64,000 nt of DNA from Toxorhynchites rutilus septentrionalis (Eukaryota; Arthropoda; Insecta; Diptera; Culicidae), in NCBI RefSeq assembly GCF_029784135.1, contig NC_073744.1:35850061-35914060 (forward strand). The letters are read 5' to 3'. Position numbers and translations under genes: made by a program. Every line of letters begins with the position of its first letter. Position 1 is the first letter of the stretch. Shown here piece after piece: positions 33,060 through 44,616 of the stretch. The notes under the pieces are model-generated. The model searched no databases. It saw only the letters and a program-made list of their open reading frames with translations, and had not been told where the DNA came from.

Positions 33060-33960
33060 AGTATTGATTGCAGTTATCTTTAAAAAAATAACTTGCGAAA
33101 AATTTGGATTTTCATTTTTTTAATCATTGATTGAGTTAATTTTTCATAGTTTTCTCGGTTAAAGATAGAGGGCGCTATATATTTTTAAATATTTTTTCCT
33201 GGAAAGCTGAGGATTTTTTACATAACATATCTCGATATCAGAGATGCTATTTTTTCATTTTAGAGATACGATTTTTCAAATTTAAATGTTTGAAGTCTTC
33301 GTTCAATATTCTTATGTGACTAGAATCTAGTCTTCCCACACTTGTGATATTTTTTCAAAGAAGGTTAGCTTATTGGATTATTGGCTTGAATTTAATGTAC
33401 CGGTACAATAGTTCAAATGTTATGATTTTTTGCAAAAAGTCATTTTTGAATAAAAGGGAAAAAATGATTTTTTGGACCACCGGTTAACTTTGAAAAATCA
33501 TTTCTCAAAAACGAAAAAATAGCATCTCTGATATCGAGATATGTTATGTGAAAACTCCACAGCTTTCAAGTCCAAAACCATGAAAACAACAAAAAACAAC
33601 TACGATCAATTATTACGAAATCAAAATCCATTGTTTTTCAAGTTCAATATTTATTAACAAAAGGCTCATTGGCTTCAATTTGGTATGTCGATCCTCTAAA
33701 TCGGTTCAGTGATTCAAAAGTTATGATTTTTTGAAAAAAGTCATTTTTGGGAAAAAGTTGAAAAAAATGATTTTTCGGACCCTAAAATGGAAATGGTCAC
33801 GGAAAAATAAAAAAAAAACGGATCTATTATTTTGTAATAAACAACAAAAATACCACTTTTCATGGAAGTCTGAGAACCACTATATCGGTTTGGCATGAAA
33901 TAGCTGTTTGTTTGAAATATCTAAAATTTGCACTATTTTCATGTTTCTGATATTGATACT
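33060..33960. repeat. AT-rich palindromic repeat family, copy 1
   Basis: Contains CATATCTCGATATCAGAGATGC (near 33225) and its inverse GCATCTCTGATATCGAGATATG (near 33523), with further mirrored blocks (TGATTTTTTG-AAAAGTCATTTTTG). The same family is at 46960-47720 and, shorter, 38110-38390. It is non-coding, consistent with a foldback MITE. Confidence 0.65.
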
Positions 33961-34900
33961 GAGATATCTGCACTTTGTTCACCAAACTTCAATGTCTATA
34001 TGCCATTGAAAGTATAGGTAAATACTTGTTCGAAGACCAGTGGGTAGATCTAGGTTTTATTTTGTAATTTATGAGAAACAAGCATTTGGAAAACAGGTAT
34101 TTTGAAGCATTGCCACGTCACAAAAATTAGGCTTTTTTTAGTTCATCAGATGAACTTATGTTCAAACATTTTTTTTGCTACGCCTACGCCTACGTCGCCT
34201 ACGTTCCTTATCTTCGATTGGTGGGGACTACGCCCCATTACGTTGACATCAGAATAAATTTAATTACGAAAAACCAATTCATAATGAAAATTGCGCTCCG
34301 GTGGCGTTTATACTTAAATACCCCAAATCCCAAATACGCATTTTCGTAGCACTAAAAAATAACAAAACAATGCATACAACAAGGCAACAACAATACAAAT
34401 AATATTTGAATGCCAGTGTGTACAATAAAATTGGTATCTATTGTATTTTGGCTCCGGTGACGCTAATAATTTTTCTCCATCACACCAAAGTGTCAAATGA
34501 CTAAATTCGCCTGTTATGATTTCAGTCCCACATTCCTATGCATCCAACGCGCTGGGTTTTAAACAATCTAAATGACAGATCGCGCTCAAAATAGACACTA
34601 AGACCACTGACAGTAGAACCAATCTAGAAAACATAAAAAAATATTTAGCGGGAAATTTCAAATTACAAATTCCCGGTATATATTTGACAGAATTTATATG
34701 TCAAGCCGAAGGGACTACCGCACGCTGAAATTGGGAAGTGGAGCTATCTCTGCTCCAACGCGCGAACTACTTTCCGCCAACTTCTGGCCAGCTACCGTTT
34801 TTACCGTGAACCGCTATCTCGATTCAGTAGCTAGTTTTGGCTGATAAGAGTAACGCAGTGATTTTTTGTCGCGTCGAGATTTCAATTATGGAGCAGAGAG
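33961..34900. other. no gene; one mariner terminal word
   Basis: AT-rich. AAATTCCCGGTATATATTTG near 34667-34690 is identical to a stretch at 61374-61398 that ends a mariner relic, so a mariner end probably lies here. A run of CCTACG words is at 34180-34206. No gene. Confidence 0.4.
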
Positions 34901-35365
34901 CCGCCTCCAGGGCAAACAGTGAATGCGGTCTTCTACAAAAGTGTCCGATTATTGGCACGGATACGGCGCGTGCGGCCCGACCAGTACTGATCTGGAGAAT
35001 GGTTTTTGCTGCATGACAATGCGCCCGCGCACACTGCGAATTTGGTAGCGTAGTTTCTAGCCAAACAAAAGGTGACTGTCATCACCCATCCCTAGACTTT
35101 TTCTTGTTTCCTAAGCTAAGGAACGCTATGAAAGGGGACCGTTTTGACGATGTTCCACACATTCAACGAAACTTGACGCGTTCCCGTGACGCGAACTCCA
35201 TATCGGCTGAGCAGTCTAAACGCGCCATCCGACACCTCTACGAACGTTCAAAAATTTGTGTGGAAAGAGAAGACCTGTATGTAGAAAACTGATATCTAAT
35301 CTTACGAGTATCTCGTTTTTTCTTTGTTTCAAAAAATATTTCCGGAACTTTTTGGATGCACTGTG
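34900..35365 (+). pseudogene. mariner-like transposase relic (C-terminal half)
   Basis: Plus-strand fragments match mariner transposases: GQTVNAVFYKSVRLLARI, then the second catalytic-Asp block WFLLHDNAPAHTANLVA, then RFDDVPHIQRNLTRSRDA, AISAEQ-like SISAEQSKRAIRHLYERS and a stop at about 35292, followed by the usual short 3' region. Stops and frameshifts interrupt it, and the third catalytic segment (PDLAPxD) is lost. It is dead and 5'-truncated. Confidence 0.8.
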
Positions 35366-36256
35366 TTCAATATCGCTAGCAACAACTAAACATCAACCGG
35401 ACAATTTCAACTCGCACACCTGATAGATCCGTAATGTCGTACTTATACAACTAATATATCTAAAGTATATTGTAAATAATATCCGAAAGAAACCGATCGC
35501 GTGCTGTTTGAGGGTTCGGGTAAAAATGCAGCAATCTTGATTGCAGCAATTGACGCTTCCCAATTATTTCTTCAGACATTGTTGCTGTTTATAGCCCGTT
35601 TTGTTCAATAAAAGTGCTAAGGCGTTCGAGATGTTTGTGAGCATTTACAATCCGGAGATTCATCAGAATATTCATAATCTTCCTTTTCAAGCCATCATCG
35701 AATATTCACCAGAAATTAATTTAAAGAACGATGACTGAGCAGATTCCACTGGTCAATCAGCAAATGCAAATCATATCGCAGCGCATCTCGCAATAGCAGA
35801 CCTCCCTTAATTTTTGTCCACATCCAACGCCACAGAAGCTGACAATTTCGATTCTTGTTAGCCTCCGGCGGTCGTTGATACCAGCAAACTCCTATATATC
35901 ATCGGGACATCTATTAACTGTTTGATTTTTCATGACGAAAGGCCACACATCACACAGAGACTCGGGGTCATGTGATCGATCGGCATCCGGCTTTATGGCC
36001 CCTCTCCCTCCGAGTCTCCACGGTTGCCGGTTGTAAGGAGATGCAGAAAACGAAACGTGGAAGATTATTAATTAGTGCTAGCCTCCTCGCTCAGCGTAAG
36101 GAAACACATACTGCGCTAGCCCAGCCTAGCACAACTACCACCGGTCTCTGCCAGTCCGTGCCATCGCCAACGCGATCGTAAAACGATCTGTCTATTAGTT
36201 AAAAATGCGTCAAAAACTCCGAGGTTTGTTTGTTCATTGCCACGCTAAAGAGTGTA
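35366..36256. other. no gene recognised
   Basis: No supported gene or repeat. A GC-richer patch at 35980-36180 carries short open frames without motifs. Confidence 0.35.
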
Positions 36257-36796
36257 GCTTATCACACTAATAGACCGAATCAGGAGGAGACGAAGATAAA
36301 ATAGTGGGGAGCAAGCATTGATCATCGTTCACCAGGGTTGCCAGACTTTTTTTCATGTACCAGGTGTATAAATACGAAGCCGGAATTTGTCAACAATCGA
36401 CTCTAACTGTCACCCTAATCCTCATAATAATGCATCATTAACAACATTGCCCTGTTTTGACATCTAGCAAAATATTTCAACCTTAAACAGCCTTTCTGCA
36501 GCATCTCCATACGTTCGAAGGTCTTAGGGCTTATCACACTAATAGACCGAATCAGGAGGAGACGAAGATAAAATAGTGGGGAGCAAGCATTGATCATCGT
36601 TCACCAGGGTTGCCAGACTTTTTTTCATGTACCAGGTGTATAAATACGAAGCCGGAATTTGTCAACAATCGACTCTAACTGTCACCCTAATCCTCATAAT
36701 AATGCATCATTAACAATTTTTTCCCTGTTTTGACATCTAGCAAAATATTTCAACCTTAAACAGCCTTTCTGCAGCATCTCCATACGTTCGAAGGTC
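36257..36796 (+). repeat. recent tandem duplication of ~268 bp
   Basis: Copy 1 is 36257-36523, then a 5-bp spacer (TTAGG), then copy 2 at 36529-36796. The copies differ in one short region (ACAACATTGCCC against ACAATTTTTTCCC) and otherwise look identical. Each includes CCAGGGTTGCCAGACTTTTT. There is no coding content. High identity implies a recent event, or an assembly artefact. Confidence 0.9.
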
Positions 36797-37186
36797 ATGG
36801 CAATGATCCAAATGGGATCCACATTAACTGAACGGAAGACAGCAGGAAAACCGGAAAATCAAATGTGAAATGCTGCTCGTGAGATACAAAAGGGAGCAAT
36901 TTCTCTCTCTGATTGTGATTGGCATTGAAATGTGAATTTATTTCGAGAATCCTAAGCGTCAAATATATTTTGAGTAAGTCCAGGGGAACCATGAACATGT
37001 TTGGTGGGATCATAAGGGTTTGACCTACTATGAGCTACTCAAGCCTGTCGAAACCGTTAATACTGGACGCTATCGACAACTAGTGATTAGTTTCAATCAC
37101 ACATCACACATGGGAAGTTCTTTCACATGCAGCTTACCATATCATCAGAAAGTACCGGGAATTTAAAAATAAAACAAAAGAGAGTT

Positions 37187-37575
37187 AAACTTATTTTATC
37201 TCCTTCAAAATATGATCCATCTGAAACAACACACATGCGTCAACACTTGACCCAGTCCTCCATGCATCCCAGGTAGTCCGACGAAGGGATGGCTTCAAGT
37301 TCCCTCGTCGCGTTCTCTTTGATCTCCTCGATCGACGCAAATTTCTTTCCACGAATTGGCAACTTAAGCTTGAGAACCAAAACAAAAATTGGCATGGGGC
37401 CATATCATGTGAATATGGTGCTTGCTCGATGGTATTTACTTGATGTTTGGTCAGCTAATCCAGTACAATTCGACGCTCGGTGCGATGGCGCTTTATCATC
37501 ATGCAAAATCCAAAAATTGTTGGCCCACATTTTTGGCCGTTTGCGACGTGTAGGCAGACACTATTGATCGGATGA
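37187..37575 (-). pseudogene. mariner-like transposase relic, minus strand
   Basis: The reverse strand reads NNFWILHDDKAPSHRA (for HxDNAPxH), then KLKLPIRGKKFASIEEIKEN, ATRELEAIPSSDYLGCMEDW and VVSDGSYFEGDKI, the C-terminal half of a mariner transposase. Stops occur in the catalytic part (a stop before CLPT and another replacing the PYSPD region). The 3' end (AGTACCGGGAATTTAAAAAT near 37150) resembles a mariner terminus. Confidence 0.8.
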
Positions 37576-37599
37576 CACTAAAACCTGACAGATGGGCGT

Positions 37600-38850
37600 C
37601 TTAGGCGGCTCGCACATCGGAGCAATAAGCAACTAGCAACTATCAACATGCAATTCGCAATATTATCGCCAATGTTTCCATTTAATTTCTGTTGATCTCG
37701 CACACCGACGCAATACGATATCGCTATCGCCTTTGTAGAGCAACACATATCGCTAGCAACACGACGTGTTGGTTGAAAAGTAACTTATCGCCCATAATTT
37801 GGAAAGTTTCGTTCAGATTGTTTGCATAATGTCAGACATTTTTATTGCTTTGGTATGCGCAGCACAACAAAATATGTTGCATGTTACATATTGCGTATTG
37901 CTTATTGCTCCGGTGTGCGAGCCGCCTTATGGTTGTACCAATATTATAAAAAAAAACCGGTCCCCGCATGCACGGTACGTTCAAATAAAAAAATCCCGCT
38001 ACTTTCTGATCATAATGTATGCGTAGAAGAATTTGATTCATCAAATATCATCCTCTTTCACCTTCTAATAGATTCCGAACACATGCAATTTTTTTATATG
38101 AGAAAGATTTTTTCTGACTTAAAAGAGGTGAATATAAAATTAAATATTTTTTCAAACTGTCAAACTACTGGACCGATTCAAATGATCGACATATCATATT
38201 GAAGGCAATGAGCTCTCTTTTGAAAAAATATCATACTTGCAGAAAACTGGATTTTGTTCTCATAATTATTGATCGTATTTGTTTTTCATAATTTACATGG
38301 TCTCGAGATCAAGGTCGCCATATTTTTTATATTTTTTCTTGGAAGCTGAGGTTTTTTTTTGCATAATTTATCCAAAAATCTGAGAGGTGTTTTTGGCGGA
38401 TTTCGTGCCAACTCGACCAGATGTTGGCATGAGCAACTTAACATACTTAGTTTTCTGAAAATTTATCTAGACTAACACATGAATTCCGCTTTCCTCTAAT
38501 AGAATAGTTGTTTCTTCATGATTTGATGTTTTGGAAACACAAGCCAAACAACACTAGAGCTTTATGATTGGGCGGTTAAACAAAATGACAAGTGTATCAC
38601 GAAATTGAAATTCTGTTACGTATCCAAAGAGCAGTATACAAAAAAGGCGAGAGAACTTGAGGAACTATTCAATCACACGAAAACAATATCGGAAACACAA
38701 ACATTTCATTGCTTTACTCCTGTAGATGAAAATTAAATCGCAGAAAAATGGTTTTCAAATTCAATAGATGATCCCAAAATCTTCAAAATGGTAGATAAAA
38801 AGAAAAAATAGGAAAGATATGAAGATTGTATCTCTTAGAATATAAGTTAA
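37600..38850. other. no gene; partial palindromic repeat
   Basis: Includes a short copy of the AT-rich palindromic family at 38110-38390. At about 38560-38770 a plus-strand frame reads YDWAVKQNDKCITKLKFCYV and KARELEELFNHTKT before a stop; it looks like a decayed protein-coding fragment, probably of a transposon, but I do not recognise the family. Confidence 0.35.
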
Positions 38851-38851
38851 C

Positions 38852-39163
38852 ATGTACATTAGGGTGCTTATGAAAATGGTCATCTCGAATTTAAAAAAGT
38901 TACGGAGTTTTCACAAAAAAAAATTTTGATGCCAATTTTTTTTTTGCGAAAACCCCGATTTTCTTTACTCCATCCTTGGGTGATTTTTCGATTTACAAAA
39001 AACTCAAACTTTGACCGCTTTGCGCCCCTCTCCCTTAAGTCCGATTGAGCTGAAATTCGGCATAGGGTGTTTTTTCGAGGTGGTGAACATTTTGTACAGG
39101 ATAACTTTTTGATATTTTAGGGTTGATTTTTTCCCATACATTCATTGGTACCCTAATGTACAT
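38852..39163. mobile_element. 'ATTAGGGTG' MITE, copy 2 (312 bp)
   Basis: Ends are exact inverted repeats: ATGTACATTAGGGT (38852-38865) and ACCCTAATGTACAT (39150-39163), extended imperfectly inward (GCTTATGAA/TTCATTGGT). The interior is shared with 9093-9768 and 62905-63200, including GAAAATGGTCATCTCGAATT and CGGCATAGGGTGTTTTTTCG. No frame. Confidence 0.75.
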
Positions 39164-39279
39164 AATATAAGATCAGATGAATAAAAATGAATTTAATGTT
39201 AAAAAATGCAAAAAAATATCGTTCAATGCAAAAAAAGATGGATTTTACATAATTTAGGGATGTTGAACACGAGTTTGGC

Positions 39280-39480
39280 ATTTGGGGCCGTCCATAAAGC
39301 ACGTGATCCAATTTTATTGAGATTTTACGATACCCTCTCCCCGTTGTATTTTTCACATACTTCTTTGGGGCTTTCCACATACCACGTGGACAACTTTAGG
39401 GGCGGTAGGGGTTGCGAAAATGTCCACGCTTGTCCACGGTGAGGGGGAGGGGGTTAATGTCCACGTGGACACGTTAAGTA
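39280..39480 (+). repeat. GTCCACG-rich dispersed repeat, copy 1
   Basis: GGGCCGTCCATAAAGCACGTG, then CCACATACCACGTGGAC, then ATGTCCACGCTTGTCCACGG followed by a G-run. The same pattern recurs at 40560-40665. It is non-coding. Confidence 0.65.
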
Positions 39481-40559
39481 TTTTTTAAAGTAAAACATTC
39501 ATGTTAATAGTCAATATTGAATGAGATCTGTTTTGTATTTTCACAATTTTTTGAATTTCCCGCCCGCCCTGAGTACTCAGTATTCATCAATGAAAATACT
39601 GAACTGCTTTAGAGTGCTGCTCGGTCAAACATCCATATTTTTTCATATGACTGGATCTAGGACTAGGATCCATCAATTTATTCCAATCGGTAATAGAGGG
39701 CCATTAAATCCGTCAGGATAAAGACACCCAATAACACAAAGAATGTTGGATTTTTTGTAGTATTAAAAATCACGACTTAAGTGCGGGTTGAATTCTGCTT
39801 TTGCTCTTGATGACAAAACTGTTTGTTTTTTTTTCCAGAACTCTCAAGGATTTCTGAACATTGAAACGAACAACAAATTCTTCCACGAGTGTACGGGCCG
39901 TATCTCTGGAGATCTATTTCTTGCAATGCTGTTGTTCTTCATTGATGTCTTCTTTTGAGTTGTCTGGAGAGTTCATGCTGGTTCTGCTGATTATATAAAA
40001 GAAAAGATTAATCCTTGAAGCAAATGAATTAGTAGATTCGCTACAGATGTCGAAAATCACTGTTCATGAGAAACAAAACATCACGAAAAACATGTATGCA
40101 ACATGCAAACATGTAACAATGCATGGACTACATATTAACCCATATTACGGAACCCGATCGGGTTTGACATATCGCAATCCGAACGAAATAAACTTTTGCA
40201 TTCTGCATTTCAAGGTTGCAATATTTGCACAATCCGTTAGGATTTGACTCGATCAGATTAAGGGGGATAGAAACACGAATTTCAATAAAACAAAGAATAT
40301 TTTTACCATCCATTATATCACTATTTGTTTATCTATCTTTCAACAATAAAACAAAAATATATCCATAATTAGAAGCTGATCAAGGGAGGGGGTTCAAAAA
40401 AATCGAAGATTTCAGGATAAATCGTTACCTTATCAATGCTATAACTTTTATTAATAAAAATATGGAATAGATAATAGAAACAAACTTGAAATGAAATTTA
40501 AGCGAAAAAAAAATAGATTTACTTGATTTTTTCCATAAAACCGGAGGAATGGACAACAG
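39481..40559. other. no gene recognised
   Basis: AT-rich spacer between two copies of the GTCCACG repeat, without supported features. Confidence 0.35.
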
Positions 40560-40665
40560 GGGGTGGGGTATAAGGAATGTCCACGCTTGTCCACGGAGAG
40601 GGAGGGGGGGTGTCCTAAATCATGCCTTTTCTGTCCACGTGGTATGTGGACAGCTCCTTTATATA
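40560..40665 (+). repeat. GTCCACG-rich dispersed repeat, copy 2
   Basis: Carries GAATGTCCACGCTTGTCCAC followed by GG, AG and a G-run, then GTCCACGTGGTATGTGGACA, whose second half is the inverse of CCACATACCACGTGGAC in copy 1. The pair could therefore mark opposite ends of one element. Confidence 0.6.
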
Positions 40666-41665
40666 ATTTTATGATCACAAGCAACCCTACTGGGTGTCCT
40701 CTCTATTGAAAAAAAAGATCACATAGTTTAAGGACGACCCCTCAAATCAAACAAATTCGGCTATAAATAAAAAAAATCTTCTCTAGATAACAAATTAAAA
40801 CTATCATCTTCTTCTTCTTCACAACTGTCATCAGATTCATCGTCATCTTTTCCTGATTCAACAATTGTTTTCTTCAATAGAAACATTACTCCATATGGAA
40901 GTTTTTCACTATTACTTTTGCCGGATTTCGATTGATACGAAACGTTTGAGGACATCCGTGGCATATTTTCAGCGAACCATTGAAAGGAAGAACCCATTTA
41001 AGCGGATTGTTTATGGATACAACCGGCTGAACATTGGTTGGTTTTGAAGAATTCCTCAAAGCACGACATTAGATAAAACGTGAAGCAATATCAAATCAGG
41101 ACTATTCCGAAGCGTTCTATGGATTTACAGAATCAAGTATAAATGGTAGATAGTCTATGGAAGGTAGAAGGTAGAAGGTATGGAAACAGAATTCATAATC
41201 ATTCTATTACCTTTTCAGTATTGAATCGGCATTTAGTAATGCACCGTGTCAAGAGAAATCAAGCTCACTGAAACACGATACATATTCGACATTCGACACT
41301 GAAAAAAACTCACATCTCTCGGGCAACACTGAATCTGCAGATGGTCTGCGAAGTGTTACTTAAGACGAAGGGAAATATGAATTTTTCAGGACGACTATCT
41401 TTTTGTGGGTCATAAATCAAACATATAAAATGCAAATATTAGTTATGTTATTTAACAATGCTTGTAAATAAATAAGAAAAATAACCTTTCTCACGGCCAA
41501 ATCAACATTTTATGAGTGTGCAGAATTAGGAAGACACTTGGGCAGTGGTAGGAATAATATAATTTAAGATCACACATAATATGTTTTCAAAAAATATTTT
41601 TTTAAACAGTTTTCTAAAGCATTGTTTGCGGTTCTTATTTTCAATGTTACTACCAATGATGTAGT
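40666..41665. other. no gene recognised
   Basis: A 78-codon minus-strand frame at 40761-40997 is acidic near its C-terminus (DDDESDDSCEEEEDD) but has no recognisable domain or splice context. Treated as chance or relic. Confidence 0.3.
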
Positions 41666-41734
41666 TTGAAGATCGCATTAACTTTTTTGTGGTATTGTGT
41701 ATATATTTTGTTACAGAATGGCTTTTTCTTTTAT

Positions 41735-42230
41735 AAAGGCGAAAATAATAGTCAGGCTGCAGAAATTGTGAATGGTGTTAATGGTACCGTAAAAATTTAT
41801 AACAGTAAAAATTTGCATTTTTTTAATTCTAATTTTTATGCACAATACACTAAACTTAGATCTCTACAGTCAAAAAATGGACCGTTTGAAGTTAGCGATT
41901 GACCAGAAACGTCCTGAATTGGCCAACAGAAGAGGTGTTGTGTTCTACACAACTCCGGGAGCTTGATCGGGATGTTTTAATGCATCCACTATATAGTTCG
42001 GACCTGGTACCAAGTGGTCACCACATTTTCCTCGCATTGTAAAAACTCTGGAAGATGAGAAATTGGGATCTAGAGAAGATTGTAAAAATCGATTGCTAGA
42101 GTTTTTCTTCAATATGGACCAAAACTTCTATGAGACAGGCATTCTGCAGCCTCCTTCTGCATTGCAACAAATTTTACAACAAAACGGTGCATATTTGACT
42201 CAAATCGGACAGCCCGAAGCATATTAAAAA
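41735..42230 (+). pseudogene. mariner-like transposase relic, internally deleted
   Basis: An N-terminal piece (KGENNSQAAEIVNGVNG), then after a gap RLKLAIDQKRPELANRRGVV, LRELDRDVLMHPLYSSDL (for PPYSPDL), LGSREDCKNRLLEFFFNMDQ and NGAYLTQIGQPEAY with a stop at about 42226. The central catalytic part and the HDNARPH block are broken. It belongs to a different mariner subfamily from the relics at 34900 and 59197. Confidence 0.8.
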
Positions 42231-44616
42231 GATTTTGAATTTCACCCAAAAATAATTGGATTACTTTTTCCCCAACCTAATAAAATAGAGTCCACCCTGT
42301 TCTACATTTTCCGGGGATAATCGCGATCGGTACCACTTTCTATTTTTATCGTAATGTCCAAATGACATATAGGTTAGCTACATTTCACTGAGTTTCACCT
42401 TTTTTTGTTCTTCTTTGTTTCGCTAAAAGTCAGATCTTGAACGGATTGAAAACATATACACTGAGTACAAAAACCGCATGAATCCGTGAAGATTATAATA
42501 AGTACCTTTAATTTTACCTACGGATCCGTATTTTCCTAAAAATCGAACAAATTCGTAGATCTGCGGTTATTTCCGTATATCTGACATCCCTGCCAATCAC
42601 AAGCGACGCGGTGATTATTATTTTATTGGGATTCATTTCATCAAAACTGCGAAGAAGCTACGAAGCAAAAACACAACAACACGGAAATATAGTTCCGAGA
42701 CAATGAATGATGAGTTGGTCGATGCGCACATATTAAAATTTTCAAATTCGGCTGAGGTGATCTTTAGTGAGTCAGCGCGCATTTATAAACTTGAACTGAT
42801 TCTTTCAAAACAAAAAAAAACACCAACGCCGTGATCATGACTCAATATACATCCGACCATGATGAAAGCTTTCCAAACATTGATGATAACGGGTACTTTC
42901 GATTTCAGTTATAGGCGTAAACTTGAACTGCGTGACTGGTTTCACCAACTGTCCCAAAGGTGCGGTCGCGACGTTTCAACAGTATGAATAATATTTGCAC
43001 GATACATTGATTTTTTTGTAGAAGACATTTCCGTGGGCGCTCTGATAACGATCGTCAAGGGATTGGCTCGCAATGGGGGTGGCGAGGGAATCTCTCACCC
43101 CAGCGCTAGCTTATCTACATCCGCTGGTGATACCATTTTTGGGCCGATAGTTTGGAGACAATCGTGCGGAACGAACTAGAACTAGTTTCAATCCGGGCGC
43201 GGAACTATACGGTTAACGCGGGTGAATAGTGGCTCAAGATCCAGAAAAAGTGTTTTTTGTTTGTGTCTGGAAATTGGTTGCAAGTGACTTGAGGATACGC
43301 ACAAGCTACGAACCCCGGCGGTTAAAAAGTAAGCATTCTTCTCATCGCAAAAGCGAATGCTCTCATCCCAACAGGAATGATAATACTAAGAAACAATAAA
43401 CATTGTAATTAGCATCTGTTGATTGCATGGGGAGAGTGAGGCATACAGCATCACAATGCACAGCGGGAAATATTAGCGCAAGAGAATTTGCATTAAGAAC
43501 GATCGCCGTCCGCAGGGGTCAGTCTCGAGTCGGTCGATCCCCGCCATCGGGTATGGGAATCAAATCGACCCGGCAAGACGATGAAAGAGATTGCTGAATA
43601 ATTATTAAAATCAACCTTCCATAAAATACTCATCAATATGATCGGTAAATTGTATGATATTTAAATTAATTAACACCCGACCCTTGCAGCAAAGCGCAGT
43701 GCGCGCGTTGGGCGCAAGGTGGTAGCAGAGGCGATGAAATCTAAGATCGCCTCGTTCGCTGCTGAGGACCGCACTGCACTTCGATGCGCTGTGATGTCGA
43801 AGAGCAGAGGATGGGGAACACGTCCCTCCCCCCCTTGTGGGAGAGGTGGTGAAAATGAACAGAAAGCCTACAATCTTGAAACTCACTTGAAATTACCAGA
43901 GCCGAGAGGGGGAAGGTGGAGGGGAAACAACGAACAAACGAAGATGATTGAGTGCAAAACAAGATGAATTAAGCGCTGACCAGAGATCGAGTGCCGCAAA
44001 TGCGCGCGAGCACTGCGGATATAATTATGACATTTATGTGATTACGGGGAGGGTTGTTGTGATTTAGCGGTGATTTATACAATCGTAATGGGATGATTTG
44101 ACCTGTTTAGGTAGTAAACATTGTCTAGGATACAGCGAATTTTCGATGGGTTGTAGCTGAAGTGCTCTCCTAGAACGTTTTTTGTTCTGGTCTGTGGAAA
44201 ATCACTGATTATTACGCGTGTGGGTGTCCATTATCTGTTGCCGCTGGATATTCCGAAGTCGAGTTATACAACATTACAACGAGGAAGGTTTCCCGTTTTT
44301 ACTGGTAACATAGTTGGTCCGATATCCACGACCAAAGTGTTCGTTACTTACCTTGCGCATGAATCTTTTGAACCGATTGAACAGAGTGGCCCATAGCATG
44401 GGTTTATGCCCAGGGCCACGGGCAGAGGCTTGACGTGGGACTGTAATTGTTGAGAGCATTTGCAATTTTTTTTATTAGTAGTGCTGTCTATTTTCAATAG
44501 TCAACCATTGAAAAAAGCCGATGGGTTGTGTCCGAAACGGAATCGCACAGTTAATATCTTTGAAAAGATATGTCACAATCGCAACCGACCACTAGCAACA
44601 ACGGCATGGTCGTTAC
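42231..44616. other. no coding gene; possible non-coding exon
   Basis: Around 43130-43328 the DNA is GC-richer and ends in GTTAAAAAGTAAGCATTC, a donor-like sequence, so a plus-strand 5' UTR exon is conceivable. At 43690-43870 another GC-rich patch holds an imperfect mirror (GCGATGAAATCTAAGATCGC). No protein domain is seen. Confidence 0.25.

Noticed and set aside
40761..40997. Acidic 78-codon minus-strand frame
   Set aside because: Low-complexity tail only; could be a relic, but nothing supports a gene.
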